Below, one piece after another: positions 13,889-22,285 of a stretch of 44,805 bases of DNA. Origin of the DNA: Pigoraptor chileana (Eukaryota > Opisthokonta > Filasterea); assembly GCA_943704495.1 (NCBI GenBank), contig CALSCR010004371.1, positions 1 to 44,805 of the forward strand. Direction: 5' to 3'. A program made the position numbers and the translations under genes. Under the pieces are notes generated by a model. That model saw nothing but the letters and a program-made list of their open reading frames with translations. It ran no database searches and had not been told where the DNA came from. Numbering within the stretch: the first letter of the stretch is position 1; each line of letters opens with the position of its first letter.

Positions 13889-16195
13889 ATGTCATTATCG
13901 ACACTCAATGTCATGTCGAGTCAGCATCTGTTCACAGAAGCTCATACTCATGGGATTTTGAGAACATCGATAAACATGTTGATCTTTCTGACGATAGAGG
14001 AGAGCAAGTTGATTATTTCAACGCTCATAAGGGATATGCAACAATGGGTTGTTCAGCATGGTGGGGAGCATTGGCAGACAGTTTTGGATTTTGTGTGGTG
14101 GTTGAAGAGGCGAACAACACATATTATTCGAGAAGTCATACGCAAGGTTCTGACGTTTATTGGAAGGAAGAACATCGTTCAGTCGGTACCGACAATTGAG
14201 ACGACGTCTACAACTGTGTCGCTTCAGTTTGAGAGTAATGTTCCTCTGATGAAGGCGCTTATTGCATATGTGAGCGAGAATCGGGATCGATGTGACTATC
14301 TTGTAAATGATGGAAAGAAGGTAACTGTTGAGAATCTTGATGAGTTGAACTATACAGAGGAGTGGGTGGGATTGACAGTACGATTGGCGGAGATGAAGGT
14401 GATCTTTGATGCGCCGCTGATTCTTAAGTTTAAACGCATGCATAATCGCCACGACAACAATCAGCACCAGCAAAACTGTCAACTTGTCGATTTCTCAACA
14501 ACACCTGCCCGCTCTACAAAGTCTCCTGCTGCCACCGATATCAACTCAATTACTTCATTCTCTGATCTGCTGCCAACTTCAACCATTCGATCATTGACCC
14601 AATCCGAAATTAGCAAACAAACCCAGAAATCCAATAACGAAACAGTTGTGTTTACACGGGACGACGTTGAGTTCTACGACAAATTTAATACTGATTTCAA
14701 TATTGAGTCTAACATGTCACTCGAGCTGGCGATTATTTCTGTCTTCAAAAAAGCATTTCCAAATCTCGACGAGCAGGTCGCTCTATATGAAATGGCCTAT
14801 TTTGCATCTGAATTGGAAAAACTTATCTTCATCGACGTGTACTCAGTATTTCAAGTTCAAATCTCGACAGGAAGGTTTGTTCTGTTTGGTAAGGAAATTC
14901 CTGTCGTCAGTGAGGATGCAAAGTTGATCAAGGGACTTGGAACAAACCACAAATGGTTAAAAACCGGCTTGAAGAACAGTTTGCATATGATTACAAGAAA
15001 GATGTGGAATAAGGATGTAACGCCATCGGAAGTTCAAGTGTACAAAACGATGTTTGAGAAGATGAAAGCGGATGCGCAAGTAGAAATGCAGGATACTGAA
15101 ACTGCAACCGTCAAAAGGTCTGCGATGGTACCTGTCAGGTTGGTTGTGGAAAATCCCAATACATCGACTACATTGAATTGTCCGACTGAAAGTGAAATGT
15201 GCGCAAGGTTCTACAACTTTGTCGGCGATCTAGGCGCCACACCAGCCGCAGATGTCGATGCAGCTGACGAATTCAAAGCGAAAGTCTTCAGTGTGTCCAT
15301 CAAGCGAACAGTTGTTGAGAAAACCACTACTGCGAACAAGGATTTTGAACAGTTTGAAGATCAAATGGCGATACTTCGGTCGTCTGAGATTGATGAAAAG
15401 GAGCTCGTCAAGATGGCAAAAAAGGCCCCTCCACGCACCGTTACTATCGAAAAAACACAGAGTGAAGTGACCGTTGACTTTATCAACGAAAAGAGCAAGC
15501 CCCTGAGCACTTTGTACATTCGCAAGATTGACATGCTTCGCTTGAAGAGCACACTAGAGAGTTTCGCTCATCGGAAAGATGCTCTTGTCCGTCTCGGTTT
15601 GCCTAACAAGCTCGGTGTTCTCTTCTATGGCCTGCCCGGAACCGGCAAAACATCCGCTATTCTCGCTATCGCTACTCACCTTCGCAAAAACATCTACTAT
15701 GTCCATCTCAACACGATCCAAAGTAATGAAGAACTTCAAAAAATATTTGACCACGTCAACAAGAATTGCGTCAATGGCGGAATCATCGTGTTTGAAGACG
15801 TAGATGCAATGACCGATGTTGTGCATAAGCGCACTGAAGAGAAACGCCAAAATACTCAATTCACTCTTGAATACTTCCTGAATCTCTTACAAGGTTCGTT
15901 GACGCAGGAAGGAAGCATATTTGTGGCGACAACGAATCATTTGGATCAATTGGATCCAGCGTTTTATCGTGATGGAAGGTTTGATGTAAGGATAGAATTG
16001 CAAAAGTGCGACCATTATCAACTTCAAACAATGTATCAACAACTGATGGGCCGATCTATACCCGAACACATTCTCTCCAAGATCCCGGAGAATACATACA
16101 CGCCGGCCACGTTTATCTTCGGTATCCGAACGTATATGTTTGGTGATTATTCTGATGATGAAATATTGAGCATGTTCATTCAAAATGCGACCTAG
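13889..16195 (+). CDS. BCS1-like AAA ATPase, paralogue 1
   Basis: 768 residues. The C-terminal third is an AAA module: Walker A GLPGTGKTSA (about 580-589), Walker B IIVFEDVDAM (about 632-641), sensor 1 ATTNHLDQLDP (about 679) and the arginine-finger segment FYRDGRFDVRIEL just after. The arrangement and the LDPAFYRDGRFD wording resemble the BCS1 family, membrane-bound AAA translocases of the mitochondrial inner membrane. The N-terminal region has amphipathic or hydrophobic stretches (about 30-95) that could anchor it. It then has a long middle domain shared with the next gene (VPLMKALIAYV, FSDLLPTSTIR) that I do not recognise. Likely role: protein remodelling or translocation at a membrane. 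The start at 13,889 is the first ATG, but others at residues 9 and 30 are possible. Confidence 0.88.
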   Translation: MSLSTLNVMSSQHLFTEAHTHGILRTSINMLIFLTIEESKLIISTLIRDMQQWVVQHGGEHWQTVLDFVWWLKRRTTHIIREVIRKVLTFIGRKNIVQSVPTIETTSTTVSLQFESNVPLMKALIAYVSENRDRCDYLVNDGKKVTVENLDELNYTEEWVGLTVRLAEMKVIFDAPLILKFKRMHNRHDNNQHQQNCQLVDFSTTPARSTKSPAATDINSITSFSDLLPTSTIRSLTQSEISKQTQKSNNETVVFTRDDVEFYDKFNTDFNIESNMSLELAIISVFKKAFPNLDEQVALYEMAYFASELEKLIFIDVYSVFQVQISTGRFVLFGKEIPVVSEDAKLIKGLGTNHKWLKTGLKNSLHMITRKMWNKDVTPSEVQVYKTMFEKMKADAQVEMQDTETATVKRSAMVPVRLVVENPNTSTTLNCPTESEMCARFYNFVGDLGATPAADVDAADEFKAKVFSVSIKRTVVEKTTTANKDFEQFEDQMAILRSSEIDEKELVKMAKKAPPRTVTIEKTQSEVTVDFINEKSKPLSTLYIRKIDMLRLKSTLESFAHRKDALVRLGLPNKLGVLFYGLPGTGKTSAILAIATHLRKNIYYVHLNTIQSNEELQKIFDHVNKNCVNGGIIVFEDVDAMTDVVHKRTEEKRQNTQFTLEYFLNLLQGSLTQEGSIFVATTNHLDQLDPAFYRDGRFDVRIELQKCDHYQLQTMYQQLMGRSIPEHILSKIPENTYTPATFIFGIRTYMFGDYSDDEILSMFIQNAT

Positions 16196-16289
16196 AAGCG
16201 GCACATTGTGTGGCTGTTGTTTTTTTTATCAGTTGCATCAGTTTGTCTTCGTTTGTCTCGGATTGTCTCGGTTTGTCTCGGTTGTGTCA
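16196..16289. repeat. 10-bp direct repeats TTTGTCTCGG after the first AAA gene
   Basis: At 16,242-16,289 the units TTTGTCTCGG and ATTGTCTCGG recur about four times, then the type A element starts. They may be a flanking minisatellite. The coding sequence ends at 16,195. Confidence 0.6.
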
Positions 16290-16474
16290 GCGCGTGTCCG
16301 CCGCGCACCACGGTGTCCACGGATTTTACTTTGTATTACTTTGGTACAATAGACAAATATTAATACGAGTATACAGCATTTGCACAACTTACAAGCAGTA
16401 CTATGAAGTAATAATGCGGTTAGGTGATAGAGGAAAAATAGAGAAAAATCCGTGGACACCGTGGTGCGCGGCGG
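16290..16474. mobile_element. Inverted-repeat (MITE-like) element, type A, copy 4
   Basis: Left end GCGCGTGTCCGCCGCGCACC then ACGGTGTCCACGGATTTTAC. The right end, AAAATCCGTGGACACCGTGG then TGCGCGGCGG, has lost its last bases. The centre (CATTTGCACAACTTACAAGC) matches copy 1 best. It lies between the two AAA paralogues. Confidence 0.85.
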
Positions 16475-16605
16475 TCATCCCGGATCAGTCAGTACCGAAA
16501 GGAAAAATTGAAACGTTAAATTATCTAGGTGATATTAGGGTGATCAAACTGATCGATCAGACGTAACTTCTTAGCAAGAACCAAATTTACGGACTTTTGT
16601 AAGCG

Positions 16606-19143
16606 ATGTCAGAAGTGAAGAATGAAGCGCCCGTTCAGCCCATCCAGCCGACGCAGACTACCGGTTTGACGACGGACATTACGAAGCAGTTGCTTGGTAC
16701 TGTCTTGTCCACGCGCATGATTCAGGACATTGGTTCGATCTTTTCGAGTAGCACAGGTGGAACGAGCCTTTCTGTCAAGAACATTGCGCAGTTGCTCTTG
16801 CTCATGTCATTGGATGAAATTAAAGTGATCATTTCATCCGCAATTACAGCCGTCAAAACATACGTTGTCGCACATGGAGTCAAGTTCTTGTCGATTGCGT
16901 CTATTGGAGTGTTCTTCCAGTTCATCCGCAAGGCGCTCGTCTGGATGTTTCGTCAACTTACGCTGCAATGGCTTTATGCACGCATAAGGCCGGCGGTAGT
17001 ACCGGATTTGCAGATGATTGCCATCAACTCAAATGATGAAAGCGATGCCGAGGTTCGCTTTGAGCCTACTGTGCCGCTCATGCAGGCGATGGTTGTCTTC
17101 ATTAAGAACAATCCCGAAGCATGTGAGGTAACTATTTCCAACAAGTCTGGTGTCAAGGTTATGAATCTTGACGAATCCGTCCTTACGGAAACGTGGGACA
17201 GAGTCCGCATCAAGTACAACGACTGTATTATACGTTTCAATGCACAGCTGTGCATGACGTTCATGCGCAAGCAAGGACATGACGCGGTGTTGCAGAACTG
17301 GTCAGTGATACCGCCGAGTTCTAACATTCGACGATTTTCCGATTTGCTACCTGAGTCAACCATTCGCACGTTCATCAGGTCAACAATCGACCGTTTCACT
17401 GACAAAACTCGGCCTTACAAAGTTCAGATACCCGGCATGCCCCATGACGTCTACACATACGATCCAACACTCAAAGTCACATCTAACGTAACCGCAGAAC
17501 TGGCACTCGTTTACGCTCACGTCAGAAACTTCCCTACCATGGATATCAACATCAGCCACTACGAATATGCACTCTTGCAAAATTTATACTCAAAATATGG
17601 ATTTGGACACGTCATGACTCTATGTACATACAGGCTATTCGGACACACAATATTCATCACAGATGATGAATCAAAGACCATTCTGGAGGTGTCCAGCCGG
17701 TCACATTACTTGTATGGCAAGTTTGAGACTGCATTTGCGAATCTTAACATAGCATACCCGACGCTGACTGCTAACGAGCTAGAAATGTACAAGGATGGAT
17801 TCGTGATGAATGGAAGTGCAAAGACGAAGAACGATATCATTCCTGTGCATATTACTTCGCAAGAGCCGTTGACACCGATAGAAATGTCGCAGCGGTTTGA
17901 CGCGTTCATCAGCCATCTTGGATCTTGTGACTTTTCCGCAACGGGCAAGACGGTCAAGATTTTCAATGTTAAGATCAGTCGCAAAGAAAATGAGGTTGAG
18001 ATTCCAAATCCTGCGTTTAAGGAGTGGAAGGCTCGCACATCGAACAAAGATGATACAACTGAAGTTCATGAACAAGTTGAAGAAGATGGCGACAAAAACG
18101 GCGGGACTGGTGAGAAAAAGAAGAAGTCTCGCAAGAAGCGTGGAGGCGCTTGGTCCTGGGGAGGCGGCTCCTTCTATGACCCGCCTCCCGCTAGCACAAT
18201 CATCAAAACAGAAGTCACTAAGTCAGTGATCGTCGAACTCGTCAACGAGAAGAGCAAGCCACTGAATACTCTATACATGCGCAAGAACGACATGTTCAAG
18301 CTGAAGAATTGCGTAGAGTCTTTTGCAAATCGCCAAGAACTCCTCTCAAACCTTGGACTTCCTAACAAGCTAGGTATCCTCCTTTACGGCAAGCCAGGTA
18401 CCGGCAAGTCATCCGCCATATTGGCCGTGGCCACACACATGAAAAAGGACATATACTACGTGCATCTCAACTGCGTACAGTCAAATGATGAACTTCAAAT
18501 GATCTTTGACCATGTCAACAAACAGTGTCTCAATGGGGGTATTATAATCTTCGAAGACATTGACGCGATGACCACGGTGGTGCATAAGCGATCATCGTCT
18601 CCGATTGATTCCTCATACACTGATGTTGGCAGCGTCGTTGGCAGCGTCGCCGGTAGTGCACTTGGCAGTACCGTTGGCAGTACTACTGGCAGCACAACTA
18701 GCCCTGTTGGTAGCATCATCGGCAGCAACGTTGGTAGCAGTGCAAGCAGCGAAAAGTCGGTTTCTTTGGTGGACCTTCTCAACCAACAGGACAGCCAACT
18801 CACCCTTGAATACTTCCTTAATGTCCTGCAGGGCTCACTTACGCAAGATGGAACTATCTTCATTGCAACGACCAATCATCTGGAGAACCTTGATCCAGCC
18901 TTCTATCGGGATGGTCGCTTCGATGTTCGAATTGAAATGAAGATGTGTGACCGCTTCCAGATCAATACCATATACTCACAATTGATGATGCGCCCAATCC
19001 CAAACCACCTCTTGGAACGCATTCCCGAAGACAAATACACTCCCGCCAACATCATCTTCCACATCAAACCCTACATGTTCGGCGACTACACCGATGAAGA
19101 AGTTCTTGCCCCTTTTATCAGCGCCAGCATCAATGATACTTAG
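16606..19143 (+). CDS. BCS1-like AAA ATPase, paralogue 2, with a Gly-Ser-rich insert
   Basis: 845 residues, clearly a tandem paralogue of the preceding gene along its whole length. Walker A YGKPGTGKSSA (about 592-602), Walker B IIIFEDIDAM (about 646-655), sensor 1 ATTNHLENLDP and FYRDGRFDVRIEM follow the same order. It has an extra insert at about 665-718, between Walker B and sensor 1, of repeated VGS/TGS/ALGS units from 12-bp DNA repeats. There is also a Lys/Glu-rich stretch at about 480-515. The N-terminal hydrophobic segment (SIASIGVFFQFIRKALVWMF, about 104-123) is a good membrane anchor candidate, in keeping with BCS1. The insert sits in a region where BCS1 proteins show a lid or seam element, so it may alter oligomer contacts. 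The TAG stop shares its G with the first base of a repeat end. Confidence 0.88.
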   Translation: MSEVKNEAPVQPIQPTQTTGLTTDITKQLLGTVLSTRMIQDIGSIFSSSTGGTSLSVKNIAQLLLLMSLDEIKVIISSAITAVKTYVVAHGVKFLSIASIGVFFQFIRKALVWMFRQLTLQWLYARIRPAVVPDLQMIAINSNDESDAEVRFEPTVPLMQAMVVFIKNNPEACEVTISNKSGVKVMNLDESVLTETWDRVRIKYNDCIIRFNAQLCMTFMRKQGHDAVLQNWSVIPPSSNIRRFSDLLPESTIRTFIRSTIDRFTDKTRPYKVQIPGMPHDVYTYDPTLKVTSNVTAELALVYAHVRNFPTMDINISHYEYALLQNLYSKYGFGHVMTLCTYRLFGHTIFITDDESKTILEVSSRSHYLYGKFETAFANLNIAYPTLTANELEMYKDGFVMNGSAKTKNDIIPVHITSQEPLTPIEMSQRFDAFISHLGSCDFSATGKTVKIFNVKISRKENEVEIPNPAFKEWKARTSNKDDTTEVHEQVEEDGDKNGGTGEKKKKSRKKRGGAWSWGGGSFYDPPPASTIIKTEVTKSVIVELVNEKSKPLNTLYMRKNDMFKLKNCVESFANRQELLSNLGLPNKLGILLYGKPGTGKSSAILAVATHMKKDIYYVHLNCVQSNDELQMIFDHVNKQCLNGGIIIFEDIDAMTTVVHKRSSSPIDSSYTDVGSVVGSVAGSALGSTVGSTTGSTTSPVGSIIGSNVGSSASSEKSVSLVDLLNQQDSQLTLEYFLNVLQGSLTQDGTIFIATTNHLENLDPAFYRDGRFDVRIEMKMCDRFQINTIYSQLMMRPIPNHLLERIPEDKYTPANIIFHIKPYMFGDYTDEEVLAPFISASINDT
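18605..18745 (+). repeat. In-frame Gly-Ser minisatellite in AAA paralogue 2
   Basis: About ten 12-bp units of the form GTTGGCAGCGTC / ACTGGCAGCACA. They encode a flexible linker within the ATPase module. Paralogue 1 lacks it, so it arose after the duplication. Confidence 0.85.
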
Positions 19144-19200
19144 CGCGTGTCCGCCGCAGCGCGTGTCCGCCGCGCACCACGGTGTTCACGGAATTTTACT
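19143..19200. repeat. Truncated type A inverted-repeat left end
   Basis: GCGCGTGTCCGCCGCA is followed directly by a second GCGCGTGTCCGCCGCGCACC and a short piece of type A interior (CGGAATTTTACTC). It stops before the full copy at 19,237. The first base is the G of the TAG stop of the AAA gene. Confidence 0.75.
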
Positions 19201-19236
19201 CCGCAATATTTTTTTACTAATGTCAACTATCAGTAA

Positions 19237-19424
19237 GCGCGTGTCCGCCGCGCACCGCGGTGTCCATGGATTTTTCTGTATTGTTTTAAAGTACCAGTAC
19301 CATCACTTCATTGTACCATTTATAACATGTACAAATGCTGTATACTTATATTATTATTTGACTATAGTATAAAAGTAATGCAAAGTAAAATCCGTGGACA
19401 CCGTGGCGCGCGGCGGACACGCGC
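19237..19424. mobile_element. Inverted-repeat (MITE-like) element, type A, copy 5
   Basis: Left end GCGCGTGTCCGCCGCGCACC then GCGGTGTCCATGGATTTTT. Right end AAAATCCGTGGACACCGTGG then CGCGCGGCGGACACGCGC. TAA flanks both sides, a likely 3-bp target duplication. This is the most intact copy in the window. Confidence 0.88.
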
Positions 19425-19528
19425 TAAATCATCACACAATTTCATTTGAATTGTGTAATTGAAAAAGCAAAACCAGGTCGCAGCTTCAAAAATCTTTCAT
19501 CGTCCACATCAAAATCTCATCATCCGCA

Positions 19529-21175
19529 TCAAAAATCTCGTGGCGCGCGGCGAAACGCGCGAAGGAACAAGCTACCACAAGCAAAACTAATCACGCAAAA
19601 GCAATTTGAAAGGATAACGACCAATCGATTTTTCCATCGATGTCCCATCAGACTGAACGCCATAGAATGAAATGTGTGATGGAGCAGGAATACCGCCCAG
19701 TGCCATCCATCATATCGCGCTGCCGCAACAGCCACAACTGGCACCACTGCCGCATGATACATCTCAAAAAAACTTACCGCCCCCCAAAACGTTCTAAACC
19801 TCACATTCCTATACATCATAAACAAATACGCATACAGAAACACAAACCCAAGCACACCAAACATAGCCAACGACTGCTTGACCAACGTCGACTCATCCTC
19901 AACCCCCACCCGAAGCAAGTAAAACAAAATGGAAATATCAACACTCTGATGCAATGCTGCACACACTGACACAATGCAATGCGGCCAAAAGTCCACTACA
20001 GGAGCAGTAAAGCATGCATAAATCGGTATCATTGCCGCCATATTCAACACGGTTGCAATTGACAAAAACGACGCTGGCACAACGTCACCAACCACCCATA
20101 CAGGCACCAAACATACAAACACAACTGTCAAAACTATTGTCGTCGTCCTATATCTCAACATTGATAACCCATCATCCTCATCAATCGGCGAAAACCACAA
20201 TCCATCATTCAGAAAACGTTTCATTCTCATTTTAATATTTTGTCCGATTGGAGAAATCACTACAGCCGCCAACATCAGTCCCGCCAATAACATCGCACGT
20301 TCGAAATCCCAGGAAACGCCCCGATCGCCATCAACCAGTTTTGATGCATGTGACGCTGCCAACCCCCATCCTATAGCCCCAATCCAGCCTCCTGATGGAG
20401 CAAGCACAACATACAAGCTCGTTACAGATGAAATTAAATCAAAAATGCCAATTGGTAAATTCATCAATCGAATGAAAATTGCCAGCCCCATGGAATACAT
20501 TCCCACCATTGTAGCTGAATACGCGGCCATCACCGCTTGACCCTGCCAATCGTGCCTATCGTGCGCTAAAAGCGCCGCTAACAATGTAAAAGCCGCCGCA
20601 CGAATTGCAACTAACAAAGACGCAACAAGCAATATTGAAATTGTCACAATGACTGGCGAAAGTCTTCCACGATTCATACATTCTCTAATTATTGGAAGTC
20701 TCACATGAACAATGTTCCGACCCGCCCACATACACACAGCTGCTAAAATAGACCCAAAACTCGCAGACCTTCCATCAAGCGCCTTGCTCACCGTCAATAT
20801 CGGATACACAAACGCAAGCAGAAATGCAAACATACCCTCAAACAAAAAAGAAGATCTACATTCGGAAAGAACCAGCTTTGTAATTGCCAAAATTGCATTT
20901 GATGCTGCATATATTGTTGACCAAAATGCGGACCAAAATGCGGACCAAAATGCGAGGACATAGCTCAACCATCCGATTGGTTCTGTCGGGACTCCAACCA
21001 TCAGATCGGTTCCGACGGGACTCCAGACGGGTTGGTTTGATCTATTGTTACCATCCATTTGGTCGGTTGTGTCCGGCATACATTCGTAATCAAAGACACG
21101 CGTACACGAACCAGTTGTCATGTCTACGATCTGATCAGCAGGACCGCCAATCAAGGTATCATTGCTAGCCACCAT
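19529..21175 (-). CDS. Many-pass membrane protein
   Basis: 548 residues from the ATG at 21,175. The frame runs upstream through a simple CGGA repeat to an earlier ATG at 21,271, but that leader (SVRP repeats) looks like translated spacer. Roughly a dozen or more hydrophobic spans are visible, beginning with WLSYVLAFWSAFWSAFWSTI and ending with VVILSNCFCVISFACGSLFL. Charged loops are short (RSSFLFEG, NIKMRMKRF, PIDEDDGLSML). The size and span count suit a transporter or channel, but no family motif is recognised. A 12-bp repeat gives the FWSA units. The last residues (LRAFRRAPRDF) and stop are read from a left-half inverted-repeat end. The promoter side carries the right-half motif and a TATA box. 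Confidence 0.75.
   Translation of the reverse strand: MVASNDTLIGGPADQIVDMTTGSCTRVFDYECMPDTTDQMDGNNRSNQPVWSPVGTDLMVGVPTEPIGWLSYVLAFWSAFWSAFWSTIYAASNAILAITKLVLSECRSSFLFEGMFAFLLAFVYPILTVSKALDGRSASFGSILAAVCMWAGRNIVHVRLPIIRECMNRGRLSPVIVTISILLVASLLVAIRAAAFTLLAALLAHDRHDWQGQAVMAAYSATMVGMYSMGLAIFIRLMNLPIGIFDLISSVTSLYVVLAPSGGWIGAIGWGLAASHASKLVDGDRGVSWDFERAMLLAGLMLAAVVISPIGQNIKMRMKRFLNDGLWFSPIDEDDGLSMLRYRTTTIVLTVVFVCLVPVWVVGDVVPASFLSIATVLNMAAMIPIYACFTAPVVDFWPHCIVSVCAALHQSVDISILFYLLRVGVEDESTLVKQSLAMFGVLGFVFLYAYLFMMYRNVRFRTFWGAVSFFEMYHAAVVPVVAVAAARYDGWHWAVFLLHHTFHSMAFSLMGHRWKNRLVVILSNCFCVISFACGSLFLRAFRRAPRDF
19539..19560. repeat. Solitary inverted-repeat end inside the membrane-protein 3' end
   Basis: CGTGGCGCGCGGCGAAACGC GC, a type B right end with no partner nearby. 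It encodes the last few codons of the membrane protein. Confidence 0.75.
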
Positions 21176-21191
21176 CCTGGTGTCACCTGGT

Positions 21192-21238
21192 CGACGGACG
21201 GACGGACGGACGGACGGACGGACGGACGGACGGACTGA
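21192..21238. repeat. CGGA tetranucleotide repeat
   Basis: About eleven units of CGGA, between the proposed start of the membrane-protein gene and its putative TATA box. It probably lies in the 5' untranslated region. Confidence 0.9.
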
Positions 21239-21242
21239 CTGA

Positions 21243-21305
21243 CCACCGTCGGTAGATTTTATACAAGCCACCGTCGGCAGATTCTATACAAACCACCGTC
21301 GGTAG
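21243..21305 (-). promoter_or_regulatory. TATA box and three copies of the CTACCGACGGTGG motif
   Basis: In the direction of the minus-strand membrane-protein gene, three copies of CTACCGACGGTGG (one as CTGCCGACGGTGG) lie at 21,293-21,305, 21,268-21,280 and 21,243-21,255. TATAAAA occupies 21,257-21,263, about 80 bp before the ATG at 21,175. The same motif is repeated upstream of the genes at 31,112 (minus) and 42,791 (plus). A shared promoter or operator is inferred. Confidence 0.55.
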
Positions 21306-21391
21306 ACTGTGCGGGTGCGTGCATATGCTGCATCTGCACGCGTGATACTCTGTGCACCCGTGCATTTGAAATAACGCGCGTGTATTTACAT

Positions 21392-21880
21392 TTATGCAGC
21401 CACCAGGCACGGATCCAGAACGTCATGGCGTGCATCCACCTGATGCGTCTCCTGGACGAGCGGCGACCGGACCCTGTACTGCAACGGTCGTCGCCGCCGC
21501 CGCTTGAGCGTCTTGCGCATGCAATCGATGAGAATGGCGCGAACATCCACGATCGGCGCCGCCAACGTGTTGGTCGCCGTCGTGGTGGTCGCCTCGGCAG
21601 CAATCGCATGCCGGGCCGCACGTTTGGACCGACTGCCGGCAAGCGGATCCAGCAGGCCGGACGCAAACGGGAGCGACGCAGTGGTGGAGAGCTGCGGCGA
21701 CCGCGCCACATGGGTGAGCATCACGGGCGTGGCGCGCGCATCCTCAGATGACTGAATCATGCAGTGGCCGCTCATCTCCCACGCCGTATCCATCGGATCT
21801 TTTGCATCGAGGTTATATTTCGCGCGCGTGGCCTCAATTCCTTGGGCCAGCAGGTGGGTGTGCAGCACGCGCACGTCCAT
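21392..21880 (-). CDS. Unknown protein with a basic C-terminal cluster
   Basis: 162 residues from the ATG at 21,880. The frame stays open upstream to 22,285, but that part lacks the GC-rich codon character and is probably untranslated. The N-terminal part (VLHTHLLAQGIEATRAKYNL) looks helical. The middle is Ala/Thr-rich, and a run of basic residues at about 126-135 (RKTLKRRRRRPLQ) is a strong nuclear-localisation candidate. No known family. First gene of the GC-rich half. Confidence 0.6.
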   Translation of the reverse strand: MDVRVLHTHLLAQGIEATRAKYNLDAKDPMDTAWEMSGHCMIQSSEDARATPVMLTHVARSPQLSTTASLPFASGLLDPLAGSRSKRAARHAIAAEATTTTATNTLAAPIVDVRAILIDCMRKTLKRRRRRPLQYRVRSPLVQETHQVDARHDVLDPCLVAA

Positions 21881-22285
21881 GGTGGCGAGGGCGCACGGGT
21901 GCGTTAAAGGCCAGACGACCGCACGCGTGTGCCGCCTGTGGATGGTTGGGGTATGTAACTGTGGTGTAAATGTAAGTGTCCGTATTCTCGGTAATGCATA
22001 CATGCATACGTACACAAAATGTAGCGACTGGAATAGTCTGGGTTCCTGCGGATGTGTATGGCAAATTAACTTGGAACCAAGAGGGGTTTTTATTACATTT
22101 TGGTGGAAACCATAGTAGGTGTGCCTGACCATAGCTTTGGCTTCCCCCACACAAATCCTAATATGCATACAAATGCAAAAGGAGACATCGTCTGGTTTGC
22201 ATGCAATGGCCGAGTGCGACCCTTGCGAACATATCGCGATGGATCTCATGCGCCTGTCCACCGCATGTGCGTCCGATTGAATCAC

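Noticed and set aside
13732-14199. 155-codon frame overlapping the start of the first AAA gene
   Set aside because: It overlaps the 13-bp repeats and the N-terminus of a gene supported by its paralogue; no domain seen.
21881-22285. N-terminal extension of the 162-residue gene to 22,285
   Set aside because: Composition turns random and Cys/His/Met-rich with no third-position GC bias, so it is most likely untranslated leader.
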